Source of the DNA: Heliocidaris erythrogramma
Taxonomy: Eukaryota > Echinodermata > Echinoidea > Camarodonta > Echinometridae
Assembly: GCA_025617745.1 (NCBI GenBank)
Contig: CM046853.1
Location: 63,125,024-63,189,023 of the forward strand
Direction of reading: 5' to 3'
DNA length: 64,000 bases
In this document: piece after piece, positions 47,110 to 60,324 of the stretch
Position numbering within the stretch: position 1 is the stretch's first letter
Layout: each line of letters begins with the position of its first letter
Notes under the pieces: generated by a model
What the model saw: the letters and a program-made list of their open reading frames with translations, nothing else
What the model was told of the DNA's origin: nothing
Database searches by the model: none
Program-made: the position numbers and the translations under genes

Positions 47110-48890
47110 CATCATTTTATTGCTCATTTACTTTGTATTAAAAAAGAAGCCCGTATAAATTATCAGCAATCATTGGAATCAGAACTAAAGCTTTACAGAT
47201 GTGTGATAAATTCGGTATGTATTTACATTTGATCCCATGATATTTCCTGTTATTGAGAACCTGATATACTACCGCATCTAACTATATAAGTGCAATGACC
47301 TAATGGATATAGACTCGTGCTTGAAAATAAAAGTCGGTGATATAAGCAATGAGATTTTAAAGAAATATTTACAGGTGTAGACTGACGGCGATAATGTATG
47401 ACCGTTATATTGTAATTTTTTTATTATTCTGTTTGTTGGATTCTTCTATAATATATATATAGATTTTTGCTGTTTTCTAAGTGTGTTTAAGCAACGCAAC
47501 GAGGAAAAATGTAATCACCGAAAAAATCTAGAGGAATGTTTTACTTAATGTTTATTTTTCATACGTTTACTATCGTAAATAATCTCTAAACAAAAAACTT
47601 AAGGCATGGCATCTACTATGTTGAACTAAACAGTTTTTAAAATTACGAAGAGACAATGCAAACAAAGCAAGATGAAATTTTATGTATCTTCCAATAGTTA
47701 GTTATTATACCGCTATGGTTGATAAGATTTCTTTTTATTGTAATTAACGCTATTTTCGGATTATACAGATTCCCGAATGCTATTTTCATTTTTGAAACCT
47801 ATCATTTTTTCTTTTTAGAACATAGATAAGTAGAAATGATATGTAAACACGCACGAAGGTGACATTTACATTTTATTTCCGTGATCGAGGATACTATAAT
47901 CGATATATACAAACTTTTCTTCTCCTTGATAATTGAACCTTCAACAAACAGGAGGAAATTATGTATTATTGCTTTTCGAGGACGGCGTTTATTTTCCCAC
48001 AATTTGCTAGTTTGTTTAGAAAATCTATTACGCGGAAAAGTCATATACCATGCTCGCTATATAATGTCACAAAATAACAAGGACAATGTCATATAATGAC
48101 TGTCGGAATTCCATGGAATGTTGAACAAAATGTCATTAAGATAATCATTGTACTTTCTCAGGATGTTACGATAATTTGTATTAATTTGGTATATCGATTG
48201 CTGTAAAACATAATAAAATTCAGTATGTGTACTGCTAATCATGTTATAATAAACCATTATTGAATTGAAGAAAACAAAATTGAATTGCAAATAGTACAGC
48301 CTTCAACAGCCAATTCGAACCTATGAGATATTCAAGCCATGAGTTGGCATGGGACTGTGTGTGTTAGTGTACCGTCCCTTGTCGCGGCATATCGAGAAGA
48401 AAGTAAGAGTAAATTATTATCGTGTTGGTATACCTTGACAGAATGAAAGTATAATTATTGGACAGTCTTTTTTAGGGTTGGCGAGGATCAGGGGAATTAA
48501 CTAATGCAGCTGAAAGATCTAAACCACCCATCTCCTCAAAGATAGAAATTGAACATTTTGGGTGACATCCCCTATTCCCCATTATCTCCCAACCCGCCTA
48601 CCTTCGAACGTAATTTTGTATGGATTTTTTGTTCTTATGACCAAACAGCTAAAAGAAAAAACACCCACAGACAATTTTCACAGAAGTGACACTTGGCTCT
48701 AGTAACCTCCTTTATTAACGTCTTCATCAAAAAATCCGAATGTGAATTATTAAAATCGTGCAGATCTATATCTTCTTAGTAACGACAAGGTTAATTATTG
48801 AGATTAGAGTAATAAGACACGATTTCTTGAGTTTGAAATTTTATCCAACCGATCGTGGTTTTTCGAGTGTTTAGTATATATAGACCTACT
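47053..48890. other. AT-rich intergenic, no gene recognised
   Basis: ATT microsatellite at 47,073-47,109. Open frames at 47,802-48,044 (minus) and 47,881-48,096 (plus) overlap on opposite strands and show no recognisable domain. Confidence 0.4.
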
Positions 48891-48896
48891 ATATAC

Positions 48897-49030
48897 CCTC
48901 GGCTTCCTGAAAGCGAATTTCCTGTTTTTGTCTTGATTCCAACCGAGCGATATCTTTCTTCCTGTTAAAGTGGACGGATGCCACATGGATAAACCTGGGA
49001 AGTACATGATGATAGTCTTCGAGGGACCTT
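48897..49030 (-). CDS. Unidentified coding-like segment
   Basis: One minus-strand frame reads RSLEDYHHVLPRFIHVASVH then FNRKKDIARLESRQKQEIRF and QEAEG, ending at a possible donor (GAGGgtatat). The charged helical composition is protein-like. The left boundary (aaaaaag before AAGG) is a poor acceptor. No family is recognised. Confidence 0.3.
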
Positions 49031-49624
49031 CTTTTTTGTTTAAATTAAACCAATGTTATCTCGAAGAAGGTGTGTAATACATGTGAAAATTTTGATTTTG
49101 AAATGTTTCTTTTAGACTTCCAAAATGTAAGTTGCAATGACGCAATGTTCATTTATTCATAAATATTACAATTTTCTTACAAACATATATCGCATCAAAT
49201 ATATTTCCGGTAAAAAATATGTCTGTCAAAAAATTGAGCAATGATAAATGAACAAATATAAAATTAAAATATGCAATAAAATTATTATTATCTCCTTTCA
49301 TCGCGGGGACAATGAACTCTGCATATTTCAAATATTCTTCCAATTCTATTACTGAAACAAAGGCAGTGAAATTCTAATCCATTGACAGAATAATATCCAG
49401 CAGTCCAATTACGAATTCCGCATGCACTGATATCAAACAGTCATTTCACGTCTTCATAAAAAATGGACTTCTTTGGGCATGCTTTTGAACGCGGTAATAC
49501 TTAACCACTGCATATATCCAGAAGTCATTTTGTGTCTTATCTCATTGGACATCAGTAATTTAGGAAGATGGGCCTTCCGAGAAAAAATGAGATATATTGA
49601 AGCGAAATTGCCATTTAATATCTG

Positions 49625-49816
49625 ATGTCAGCCGTTGATAAAAAACCGCGAGGTCATCGGGAATGGACTGCTGTTTGCATGGCCAAAAATTATGTTCCTC
49701 CATTCTTTGATTTGTATCCCACCGTTATCCAAGAAATTAGAGGCCAGGAAGAAGGCGCATGCTTTACGTTGGAAGATATTTTGGGGTTGTACACCGCACG
49801 CAAATATATTTTATGA
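49625..49816 (+). CDS. Unidentified 63-codon open frame
   Basis: Reads MSAVDKKPRGHREWTAVCMA and later LYPTVIQEIRGQEEGACFTL, ending LYTARKYIL with a stop. The composition is protein-like but there are no recognised motifs and no upstream promoter or splice evidence. It could be a decayed exon. Confidence 0.2.
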   Translation: MSAVDKKPRGHREWTAVCMAKNYVPPFFDLYPTVIQEIRGQEEGACFTLEDILGLYTARKYIL

Positions 49817-50243
49817 CCACGTGAGAGCAGTGCAATTAAGTTTCTAGGATCATCCCTTCAAGTACAAGACAAATATCTTATTTCCAGGAACAAAAGCAGG
49901 CTTAACCAATCGAATTTTGATGGGAGACCAGCGTTCAAGATTTCAAATACACTTGGATTTCCTAACCAGTCCCCCCCCCCCCATTTCTTTATTATACATT
50001 ATAGTGAACCAATATTAAGCTCATAATTTTAACAACGATCATTTTGATAAATATTTAAAGGCAGTCGTGTTACAAAGAGGTAGCCACCCCACCCTGTTTT
50101 GGCACCCTTTTGTGCTGCAATACAATATTGTGAAATATCTTTCCACTTGTATTCTTGCTGGGATAAATTATGATAAAACATCATGATCGCCCAGTATTCC
50201 ATGAGATAATCGTTCCAGTTTGTTTGTTCGTTGTTGTTGGGTT

Positions 50244-50282
50244 ATTATTATTATTTTTTTTTGGGGGGGGGGGGGCGGGGGT
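50244..50282. repeat. Poly(T)/poly(G) tract
   Basis: T-run followed by a G-run of about 12, flanked by a further cccctttt-type phrase. Similar G/C homopolymers occur at 49,972, 51,806 and 51,919. Confidence 0.8.
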
Positions 50283-50409
50283 AGATTTCCCCACGTCACC
50301 CCTTTTGGTGCCCTTCGCTCGCTGTCACGTTCAAGTAAAACCGCGATCCTCTTAACCCAGATATTCCTGTGACCGATAGAGATTGGAGGGGTTGATCGGT
50401 TCATTCCAG

Positions 50410-52240
50410 GTCACAGCCTAAACATGCTAAAGGGGTCACTGACTGAATTACATGTTATTGGTTTATTACTTCTGTCTTTCTGTCACTGAGAGTGTGTCTC
50501 TTCATTATTGACGAGAGGGAGATGACTTTTGAAGATGTGGTTCGCATCAGTAAACGACATAAATATTTAACTTGATTTCATTTGTGTTTTATTTGTCTTT
50601 TCGTGTTTTTGTTTGTTTTGTTTTGTTTTTTGGTCACGTCTTCTTTTCTCATGAAAAAACAAACTATACATAGACAATATATAATCAAAATAAAGGAATA
50701 ACCCTGTTACTAGTTAGATAACTGATCACAATTAAGAATTGCCACTATGAATATTATAGTTATAAGTAATAATAATGAACAATTTTTTTATTAAGTTCAA
50801 ATTCTTTGAAAGGGGCGGATTTGTCAAAGTGCATTATAAGGAAGTAGAAATTTTACTTAACATAACTTGATGATGCTCACTTTATTCCCCACACCGATTA
50901 ACAATAGTTTGTAATAGTCATTCATTGTAATACAAATATGAATCTAAAATTATGACGTCATTTTTGGCTTAGTTCACAATTCTCAGTCATAGTCCTGTCC
51001 AAAAATAAATCATCCTAGGTCCCCTATACTCTCGTTTATGTCACCCCCAATCTCCGAAATCTAATACAAAAACCGTTTCTTGAAGCAAAGCGGTTATAAA
51101 TCAAGATGGACAGATATACACTTTGATACGATAGAAGAAAAATCTGCCGACAAAGATCTTAGCCCACGTAACTGAAACACCAGATTATTGCGTTCTTACC
51201 TGGCATTGAACTAGAAACCACCAAGGCTTTCTTTCAATTACGATTAGAATGAGCGCATCTTGCATCTGCATATCACATTATAATCTCGGAAGTCAGTGTC
51301 ATGCCTGATCTGTGGCTGTTGTTTTTGAGGGATGGCAATAAGGGGGGAGGGGGTTTAAGTGTGTGGGCATTGTTTGTTATTATAAATATTCTCTCGAGCT
51401 GCACCACAACGAAATTATGCTGACAACCGTACTATCCAATTCTTTTATTTTCACACAACACTTTCACTGAAATTAAAAAAGGGAGCTTACTATCTCTGAC
51501 AAGAGATTGGACTATAAATACCTGTCTTTTCAGATATTTTTTGCTTTCCATTTGTGTAAACATGATAATAAGAGTAAGGGATACAGATCATGAGAAATCA
51601 TCATCCAGGATGAAGGAAAATGCAAAGTGAGAGGAAGTATTATAGTAACCATAGCAACGCTTTGCAGCTTATTCCATTCTCAGTAATGGCGACTTTAAGA
51701 CAGATATCTAGAGCGGCCTGTGATAACGAACCAAAAATATCACTCTTTTGACATTTGAAATATGTTACTCTACTTTTAGAAAATTAGTTCATATCTCTGC
51801 CTTCGGGGGGGGGGGGGGCACAGGAACATAATTTGGGACTCTCATTTTTAATGTACATGAGAAAGGCTTGCCAGATGGGGTACAAAAGGGGTACGTGTCC
51901 CCTAATCCGCAACTGCCCGCCCCCCCCCCCCCCACAACAACCAAATAATAATTACAATACATGAATTAAGCAAGTTATTAAAAAAATACACATAACACTC
52001 GCCCTGGTATCTGCATCGTCAACACCTGAAGGAACCTTTACATAGCTTCAACATTTAAAAAAAACTTTTATCTTATTCATATAGAGTTCATATAGCGTGA
52101 CACTATAACCATGGTAACGAGTTGAAGCAGCTGTATATACGCCGAATGAACTTCCAGGCTTTATGATTTGTTGTCATATCTAGACATACCTATAAAGGAG
52201 GGTATGATTTTCTTTCTATTTTTTTTTTTGGAAAATGATA
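50410..52240. other. Intergenic, no gene seen
   Basis: AT-rich sequence. The only notable sites are a full CRE palindrome TGACGTCA at about 50,955 and two G/C homopolymers near 51,806 and 51,919. Confidence 0.4.
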
Positions 52241-52246
52241 TTGAAT

Positions 52247-52461
52247 TTATCTTCCCTGTAGAGAGATGATTTTATTATGTCCATGATTTTTCTGGAGTTC
52301 TTTGATTTCAGCTTCGCCTACAGCTGTTCGCTCGGGCAGCATGGTGTCTATTTTTATTGGCGTGTGATACTCCCAATCGGACCGTGGGTGGAGATGGAGT
52401 TTGGGATGTATTATTGTACTTTCTTGATAGCAAATTGACACAGTGCTATATCTGTTCTCAA
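52247..52461 (-). CDS. Unidentified coding-like terminal exon
   Basis: Follows a good acceptor (ttgttgttgttgcag) and stays open 71 codons to a TAA. It includes IHPKLHLHPRSDWEYHTPIK and LPERTAVGEAEIKELQKNHG. The acceptor phase needs one upstream base. The residue mix is convincingly protein-like but no family is recognised. Confidence 0.35.
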
Positions 52462-53099
52462 CTGCAACAACAACAGTAATATAGGTAGAAGGAGACTTGG
52501 AATCTACTAGCAGCTTATATGTAAGGAAGATGACCAAGAATCTGGCTTCAACCAATATCTTTGAATTGTAAAAAAAAAGAAAGAAAAAAATGTAATGGCA
52601 TTAATTACATATCATATCGAAAAACAAGAGACACACATCAATAGAACAAGTACATTTTGAAATATCGATGGAATTGGTGGGTTTTGATTATCCATGTGTA
52701 AAAAGAGGTATGCTTTTTTATGAACTGTACATTTATTTCTTCCCGTTCTCAACTAAGTCCAACAGAGGTGAATGCGCTCAGCTAAACTGCACGTAATTAT
52801 TTGCATATCTTTCTATTCTAGTCGTCAGATATTAATCGTAAAACCACTATCATTTGGTCTGATCACCTCACGTATCTGTATATATATTATACATAAAGTT
52901 TTGAACTTCTCGTCATCTTGATGTTATATTCTAATCGGAGCAATCACATCGTTCAACCTTTATAGCATATATCCCCGATACCTCATTGGCTTATCATTGT
53001 CCAATATTGCTCTAGTTTCGAGTTTTGCTTGATCGTCAGCTTTGACTTTAGCCTGAGGCCAGTGCCTTATAAATACCGTAATTGGTGAAAAGTTGTTTA

Positions 53100-53293
53100 T
53101 CAGTTTTCCATCCCGAAGTTAAGTGACATATTTGGATAATTTGCGTCAAGTTTGAGTGGCGTTTTGCCAAGATTATCCAGATGAAAATGATGATTGCTTC
53201 CGCGGAATAAAGATTCGAGAATAACTTCTTTTAACATGACTTTGTCTAAGGGCTTGTTAATCACGTACGCATTGGAGCAGTGATTCACTGTAT
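53100..53293 (-). CDS. Unidentified coding-like terminal exon
   Basis: Follows a clear acceptor (ttcttttaactcag) and stays open to a TGA. It includes NAYVINKPLDKVMLKEVILE and LGKTPLKLDANYPNMSLNFG. It starts in the same phase as the segment at 52,461, so the two could be alternative last exons of one minus-strand gene. No family is recognised. Confidence 0.35.
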
Positions 53294-53399
53294 CTGAGTT
53301 AAAAGAATGAAATATAGTTTCAGAGAGAATCAAATTTATTTCAAAGTCGTGTCATTGAGATGATGGAATAAAAACGTGAATTATTTGAAATATATTTGG

Positions 53400-53937
53400 A
53401 CGTTAATGTAACATTAAAGTCTTTATTCGAATATGAAAACATTTTGGAAGTGGCTGTAACTTTTCCTGTAAATGCTATACGTTTACAATCCTAAATATGA
53501 AATGGCAGAACTTAAATAATGTTTCCAATTAAGCGATTTAAATTTTCAGACCCGTTAACGAAATTTTCGACAGTATTACTCAAATAGTATATCCCCCTGA
53601 ATTTTCAAGAAATACTTAGAAACCAAAATCTTTGTCATGATCCTACGTAATCTCTTTCTTTATCTACATATTTATTTTCTTCTCTCTCTATCTATACAGC
53701 TATTAATTTATTTATCTATTTCTTGATTTCAAATTATGAATGTTTTTAAAGCAATATGTAACATAGCAAAAACTATAGTCAAATCGCTTCACATTTTGAA
53801 TGCATTTAACCTGAATTTGTACGTCATTGAGGAGTGGCACCATTGCTTTCCCTTTGCCCATGCATGTTCTTCCTTCCTATCTTCCTTCCTTTCTTACGTT
53901 CTTCTTTAATTCTTGCTTGCTCCCACTCCCCCCCCCC

Positions 53938-53968
<31 letters not shown>

Positions 53969-55700
53969 CTCACGCTCTATACTACTTTCAGCAGTTCTTC
54001 TCTTTGCGTAATATTATTATGACGCTGACCCACCCCAATGTACATGTATATAGTGCATTTCGGAAACTGAGAAATCATTTTGCTCCCACCTTCGTTCACA
54101 GGCCTTTGCAGAGGTTTGACAATGTACTTGGATCCAAACATTGAAAACACCTAAAACATGAAAATAACAGATTACAGGCAAAGGTTACTACTGCCCCTGC
54201 CGAAAAATGATCACAGCACTTCATTGACTGGATATGATTTGTATATTTCAAAATTGTATTACAATGCTTGTCATTATTTTGTTCCAATATATTTTGTTCC
54301 AATATAATCTTGATAGCGTAATGCAAGAACTAATCTATGTACATAATATAATGTTAATTTGTAATCATTGTCCAATTATCTATTTCTGAATGAGATAGAA
54401 ACGAATTACGTAGACATTTCTTCTCTTTTTTTGTGATCACAAATGAGAAATTGATATACTCCTAATTGCAACAACAACAAAAACAACTACAACTGCATAT
54501 CCTTCTAATATTTTCCAAGGAAAACACAATTCGTTAAATCTGACTAATCTCCAAGAGTAATGAACTCCGTATAGGTTATTAATCCATGCTTGTATATCAT
54601 GGCAAGGTTGTGACAGAATCGTATTTCATTGGGCGTGGGGTTCCTACCTTTCTCAATCCCACACAAAGCAAGAAGTGATTTATGAGATTATGCAGCAAAT
54701 GAATCGTACACTTGACCCATATTCTCGTAATTAAATGTCACAACTCGAGTGCAGAAATTAGCCCGACAGTATAGTAAGTGGCCATAAATCCAGCTCTATA
54801 AACATATGAGCCAAAACAAAATGATAAGTATATAATTATGTGTCTACACGTATATGCTTAGACTCTAAAGTCCCCAAATGTTAAATAATTTCAGACATAA
54901 AATATTTCTCAATTGAATGAAACAGCTAATATTGTTTTAAGACTGGTTTTGTGTTATTGTTCTGCTAAAAAGAAAGACGTTATGTATTAATTTGACTGAA
55001 CATCTTTCGCTCTGCATTCGGACAAGATGTTGCAAACTGCTACAAAAAGAAACAAACAAAAACACAAAAAAGCCCAGCTACAATGTTGTTGTTTTTTATG
55101 AATAAAACAAACAAGCAAACAAATATGTAAACGAAAACGTCCTTATCTAATTTTGATACCTGTTACCCGTCCCAAGTTCTAAAGGCTGACTTTGGTCACT
55201 GAATCATGGGTCACGTGACCCGGGCATGTTCATTATGGCAATGTCCGGTCATGTCTGAGACACTGATATAATTTCCTATTGCTTACAATAACACTTGCAC
55301 TGTGACGTATACAACACCATTATGTGCACCGTGTACAAGATGGTTGATAATTTAAACACCCGTAGTGTGATGAAGCACCTAATTAAAACGCCATTAATGA
55401 ATACCAAATGTAGTGTAACTGATTAACTCCTAATTGAGACACCAGTAGTTTGATTAAAATGCACTTAATGTGATAAACCAAGAATCATCATCTTCATTGT
55501 GATCATATCTCGATAGGCAACGTACTTTTACTTAAACTTTTGACTAAAACGCCTCCTCGAGGAATGTAAATGCAAGTCTATTAAAACTTTCCCTATTTTA
55601 ACTACATATTCTCAAAAGTCGGACAGCTTTAGGAGCTTCATCGCAAAATTTTGAATATAAATAAGCCTATATAATTATGTTGATTCTTCACTTTTTTAAA
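53400..55700. other. Intergenic, no gene seen
   Basis: AT-rich; contains a poly(C)-CT tract at 53,930-53,969 and no recognised coding region. Confidence 0.4.
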
Positions 55701-55861
55701 ACCCATTTAAGTGTTGTTTTCATGCTTCATAATATCTGGTAAAGAATCGTATTCTGGAATCACTCGCAGGGGAGTGGCATAAGTCCGAAAAATTCTGACC
55801 AGCACCCACCTCTCCAAGAAATGAAATATCACCAAATTTCGCCTGGGGCACACGAACACGA

Positions 55862-56126
55862 TTGTGTGTGTGTGTGTGTGCGCGCGTGTGCGTGTGGGCG
55901 TTTTTAGCCGTATGTCCGAGGACATTTTCGGACAGAGAAAAAAAAATCATGAGAACAATGGTCCTCGGAAGCCGGACAATAGTCCTCGAACGTCGAACAA
56001 TGAATTTGTAACTTATTCCGTTGACTGTCCGAGGACGGAGTACTTGTCCTCGGAAGTAAAGCCATGTAAAGCTGTGTGTGTTTGTGTGGGTGTGTTTGTG
56101 TGTGTGTGGGGGGGGGGGGGGGGGGT
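55862..56126. repeat. GT microsatellites flanking TCCGAGGA repeats
   Basis: GT repeats at 55,862-55,897 and 56,070-56,107 (the second ending in poly(G)) bracket about 150 bp with five copies, in both orientations, of GTCCGAGGA or GTCCTCGGA. The interval resembles a short palindromic minisatellite. Confidence 0.7.
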
Positions 56127-56299
56127 TCTTTTGTGTTTCGAAGGCTTTGCCACATTGTCGTTTTCATGTTTTCCGGAAGAGGGGGACACCCGCCCCGTGC
56201 CCCCTAGATACGCCTTTTGGTATTTCAGGATTTTACCATGGATCAATGATTTACCATCACTGTATTTTCTATAAACTCACGAACAGCACAAAGTGACTT

Positions 56300-57470
56300 G
56301 ACATGCTCATTATATATACCATGCATTTTTTCGGGACAAAATAACTTTCACCGAAAGTGCTATATAAGTGAAGGATATCTAAATAATTCAAGTTTCAGTT
56401 GGAAGTAATTATTATCAGGCCGTTGAAAGTCATCGCTTGTGATTTCAATGTAATGCTTTTGCCAAGGACGGGTCATTTCTTTGTAAAGGTTAATTGGTTG
56501 TTTGTATTGAATAGCATTTACTCACTAATTATGTTTTCTTTGTTCATTCTTTATCGGCTGATCCATTTATAGTTCTTCCTGTCTCATTGTATACGGCCAA
56601 GTTCATATATATTCTAAAGTTAAAAGGCATTCATTATTATTTTTAATGTGTAAGACTTCATGCACTGAACACGAATTTTATATATTTGGTTTCGACTTCG
56701 AACTTTTTTAGTTATATTGAATGGGCAGTAACCGTTGTCATAAATATTTCATCGTCTCTACTACAATTCTATTGAATTGTTCTTCTGTATAAGTGATTTA
56801 CAGGCAGATTATCTAATTTTCCCAGGTGAACAAAAATTAAGAAAATATCAACGGAAATGATGAGATTTGTATGTATAGAACTGATTTTTTTTTAAATAAT
56901 GCTTGCAACCATTATTTAATTTCCACACAACATAGAGAAATATGGACTTGAAAACAATTATCCATCGTTTAAAAGATTCAAGATAAACCAACCAATATAG
57001 AAGGTTCAACAATATATCATCTGTCTAAAATTAATAATAATAATTCTAGAAAATCTGATATGTATACCTATATGAATTGTTTACTGTCCCATTGTTCTTT
57101 TGCTTATGACGATCCAGTTTTTTGTACATTCAATAAAGGATTTCGAATATAATTATGGTGATGTGTAGGGAATCTTAAGCACCTAATAGATTGAGATCAA
57201 AGTGCAGTTTCGTTTTGGAAACTAAGTCATGCGGCCAATAATTATATACATTTTTATACTCCCGTTAAATGAATTCTTATCTCGATATGTGTTGTGTAAA
57301 ATATTCACCCGATTGTGCAAAGGTTTTGCTCATATTGGAACTTTCACTAGAAACCGTGGGTATTGGAAAGTAAATAGCAGCTTCGGAAATGTTCGCGGAA
57401 GACCAGGCTTACACCTGTATTGCGTTTCACCTTGATCTTTGTCATATGAAAGGAAATTGTGAAAATTCGC
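56300..57470. other. AT-rich, no gene recognised
   Basis: One plus frame at 57,229-57,435 (containing HIGTFTRNRGYWKVNSSFGN) is open but unrecognised and without splice signals. Confidence 0.4.
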
Positions 57471-57482
57471 GCTTGATTTGGG

Positions 57483-57541
57483 CTCTCTCTCCCTCTCTCT
57501 CTCTCTCTCTCTTTCTCTTTCTCTCTCTCTCTCTCTCTCTC
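57483..57541. repeat. CT microsatellite
   Basis: About 59 bp of CT with two TTT interruptions. Confidence 0.95.
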
Positions 57542-58025
57542 GTCAGTTTTGGAGGGAAACTGAGGGTTAGAATGCCATTATTTTGCCAAATATTTGTTTT
57601 AAAGAAACGATCTCGTGCCGACACACCGGTGTAAAAATAAAAGCGAACATGTGACATTATTTTCCTTTTATTATTGTGTGATGTTTAGGTACAACCAAGC
57701 ATTAATTATATCGTCATAACTAAATGCAGTAAATTTATCAGAAGGTGACGCATCATACCAACGATAATACAACTGTATGTTTGATTGGCTTCTTTACTTT
57801 TGTTTGTTTCCTATGCCTAATGAGTGTTGTATTCGTATCTTTTTTTCTTTTTCTTTTTTTCTTTTTTTTTTTACTGTAAGAGCACATCTACTATTTTATA
57901 CTTTGAAAATTATAATAGAATAGTTTCTTTGATTCTTTCTTTATTCAAATAAACTTAAGCAAGCTGTGATTGAATTTAAACTGAAAGGGAGTGATAGAGT
58001 AGAAGGAAGAAAGAAAGGGAAAGAG

Positions 58026-58134
58026 GGAGAGAGAGAGAGATAATTAGAGGGAGGAGATTGGGAAAGGAGAGAAACAAGAGTAACATTCAAGAAACGACAT
58101 AGAAATAGAAATAAAATAGATAATGGACAAAGAA

Positions 58135-58170
<36 letters not shown>
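58026..58170. repeat. GA microsatellites
   Basis: Pure GA at 58,026-58,040 and 58,140-58,168 within a purine-rich segment. Confidence 0.9.
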
Positions 58171-58174
<4 letters not shown>

Positions 58175-58247
58175 GTAGGTATGGTAAGAATGATTGTATA
58201 TTGACTGAAAAACTTGAGTCTCCTACACATCCGTAGTGGTATTACAT

Positions 58248-58514
58248 TCATTTTGGAAATAAGATCCATGAAAGATGAACCGCGATAAGACAACGAAATC
58301 CGCGGGAGCTATCACTACTTCTTGTCCCTGTTGTCCAGTGTTTGTTATTGTTCGGAAGCATCAAGCTCCTCTCCAGACTATCTTTCTGGACGTTGCGGGG
58401 GAAGGGGTGGGTCCCAATATCAGTGGCAGACTCATCAGTTGTCATGACAATGTTAAATCCAGCCTGTGGATTCGATCGACGCTGCCAGTATTGATTAAGG
58501 TACACCACGTTTGT
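58248..58514 (-). CDS. Unidentified coding-like segment
   Basis: After an acceptor-like gatttatacag, one frame reads TNVVYLNQYWQRRSNPQAGF, NIVMTTDESATDIGTHPFPR and NVQKDSLERSLMLPNNNKHW before drifting to a stop. Immediately upstream (58,515-58,627) a different frame reads MAVESISKKYINYLRFRQTR and GPDLAVLGRKRPKDLYRQTW. Either there is a hidden intron boundary or a frameshift joins them, as in a decayed gene. No family is recognised and no good donor is seen. Confidence 0.3.
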   Translation of the reverse strand, partial: TNVVYLNQYWQRRSNPQAGFNIVMTTDESATDIGTHPFPRNVQKDSLERSLMLPNNNKHWTTGTRSSDSSRGFRCLIAVHLSWILFPK

Positions 58515-59084
58515 CTGTATAAATCTTTGGGGCGTTTTCTACCAAGTACTGCGAGGTCCGGTCCGCGAATAGAGCGCGTCTGTCGGAAACGCAGATAGTT
58601 AATGTACTTTTTACTGATGGATTCCACAGCCATGACAGTAAAAAAGTTGTTTTTCTGGTACAAATATCATCTCGAAATATCTGTAATTTCGTTGGGTCCA
58701 TTTTTTTTAGAAAGGTTCCCAGGTCAGTTATCAATCATCGAAGTGTTGGTGTCCGGTTTGCCTGAAATCGGAAAGGCTCTATCACGCAATATGATTTATC
58801 TTACGCGCACGCGTATAGTTTCGCACTCTTTCCCTTGATTTGACGTTTGTCAAGACCTTCACCCAACCGTGAATATAATCTCACCTGCATGATCCCCGTC
58901 TCAGGGAAACTGAGATGTATTAAGTTTTGATAAGCGTCTTCTTACCAAAAGTTAAGTCCTCAATTGCTCTCTATCCTGTTTGGAAAGATTCCAATTTTCT
59001 CAAAACCTTTTGTTCAATAATTGATGTGACTTCGATATTTCTTTTGTATCACCGTTTCGGTTTTTCATGAGTCTTAGTAGTTAC

Positions 59085-59235
59085 AAGTATAAGGTCAGGG
59101 TTCGTATGGGTCATGGAAAACCTGGAAAGTCATGGAATTTTACTTTTTTGTGTTTCAGGCCTTGAAAGTCATGGAAAATCTGTTTTTTCATTGAAAATCA
59201 TGGAAAGTCATGGAATATCAAAATTTGTGAAAATT
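59085..59235. repeat. 'gtcatggaa' repeat
   Basis: Five or more copies of tcatggaa(a) in 140 bp, including ggtcatggaaaacctggaaa and gaaagtcatggaatatc. This looks like a fragment of a dispersed repeat. Confidence 0.6.
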
Positions 59236-59394
59236 CAATTATTTTCCCACTATAAATGTTAATAAATGAAAATATTTCAGCTATATTCTTCTCGTGATTT
59301 CTTTCATTCGTAACATCACTGATTGTGAAAATGATAAGTTCGTGAGAGCGCGGTGTGTATATGGTGTATGTAACAGCTGGTGTGTGTATGGCGG

Positions 59395-59465
59395 TTTTGT
59401 CATTAAAGGCCTACTATAACTTTGAACCTTAGGTTCAAAGTTATAGTAGGCCTTTAATGACAAAA
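59395..59465. repeat. 71-bp perfect palindrome
   Basis: Arms of 35 bp starting TTTTGTCATTAAAGGCCTAC and meeting around a single T at 59,430. No mismatch was found. It could be a foldback remnant or an inversion scar. Confidence 0.9.
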
Positions 59466-59606
59466 ATGGTCCCGCTTAATTATAAAGACAAAATAGGAAT
59501 GAAAAGTCCGTATACGGACTTTAAAAAAAAAAATCGAATTTTCGGCCATAGGCCTTCCTTTGCAAGTCCGAAGCAGAACTATATATATTTTTATATATTT
59601 TTTTAC

Positions 59607-59615
<9 letters not shown>

Positions 59616-59642
<27 letters not shown>

Positions 59643-59718
59643 CGTATTAAAAAACCGAGACAGTGTACACTCATCATACTAAAGCTTATTATTATTATTA
59701 TTATTGGGGGGGGGGGGG
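59616..59718. repeat. TA and ATT microsatellites plus poly(G)
   Basis: TA repeat at 59,616-59,642, ATT repeat at 59,688-59,705 and a run of about 13 G directly after it. Confidence 0.9.
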
Positions 59719-60324
59719 ATAAAGGCACCATTTTCATTTATCATTAGTAGCATTATTCAGTCTATAACCACGCACATCAGGCACGTTGCTTGACAATTTT
59801 AAATAAGTAAGGTGGGATGTCGCCTATATAGTTTTTATATTGTTCTTAATGATATGAAAGGCGGATCACCTATTCACATTCAAAGAATAATCACAAAGTG
59901 CTGACAACATTACCCCCCCCCCCCCCCCAAAAAAAAAAAACAAAAAAAAGCGGGAACAAAATCGGACTTTCTTAAAATAATAGTCTTTAAATTGACATAT
60001 TTGCTGAGAACAATAATGGATTTCCGACAAAACCTGAGAGGGTGCGTCACACCCCCAACATTGCCTACGGCGTCTCCCCCTGATGAAAGTATTCATTTTC
60101 TGATCATTTATATATCATTCAGTTTTAAAGATAACTTAATACGAACTTTTGCGTGACTACATGATATACTTTCTGCAAAGCTAAGCTAAAAGCATTTGAT
60201 ACCTATTTTTTTGGACAATGGAGAAGGAAGAAAAATAAATCATAATTCATTTAGTAAAATTGAATTTGTCGCATATCACAGTGATGCTAACTGGTTGATT
60301 AGTTGTTTGACATACAAGGATGTT

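Noticed and set aside
55864..56274. 136-codon open frame
   Set aside because: Most of it is GT microsatellite and poly(G); the central part is the TCCGAGGA motif cluster.
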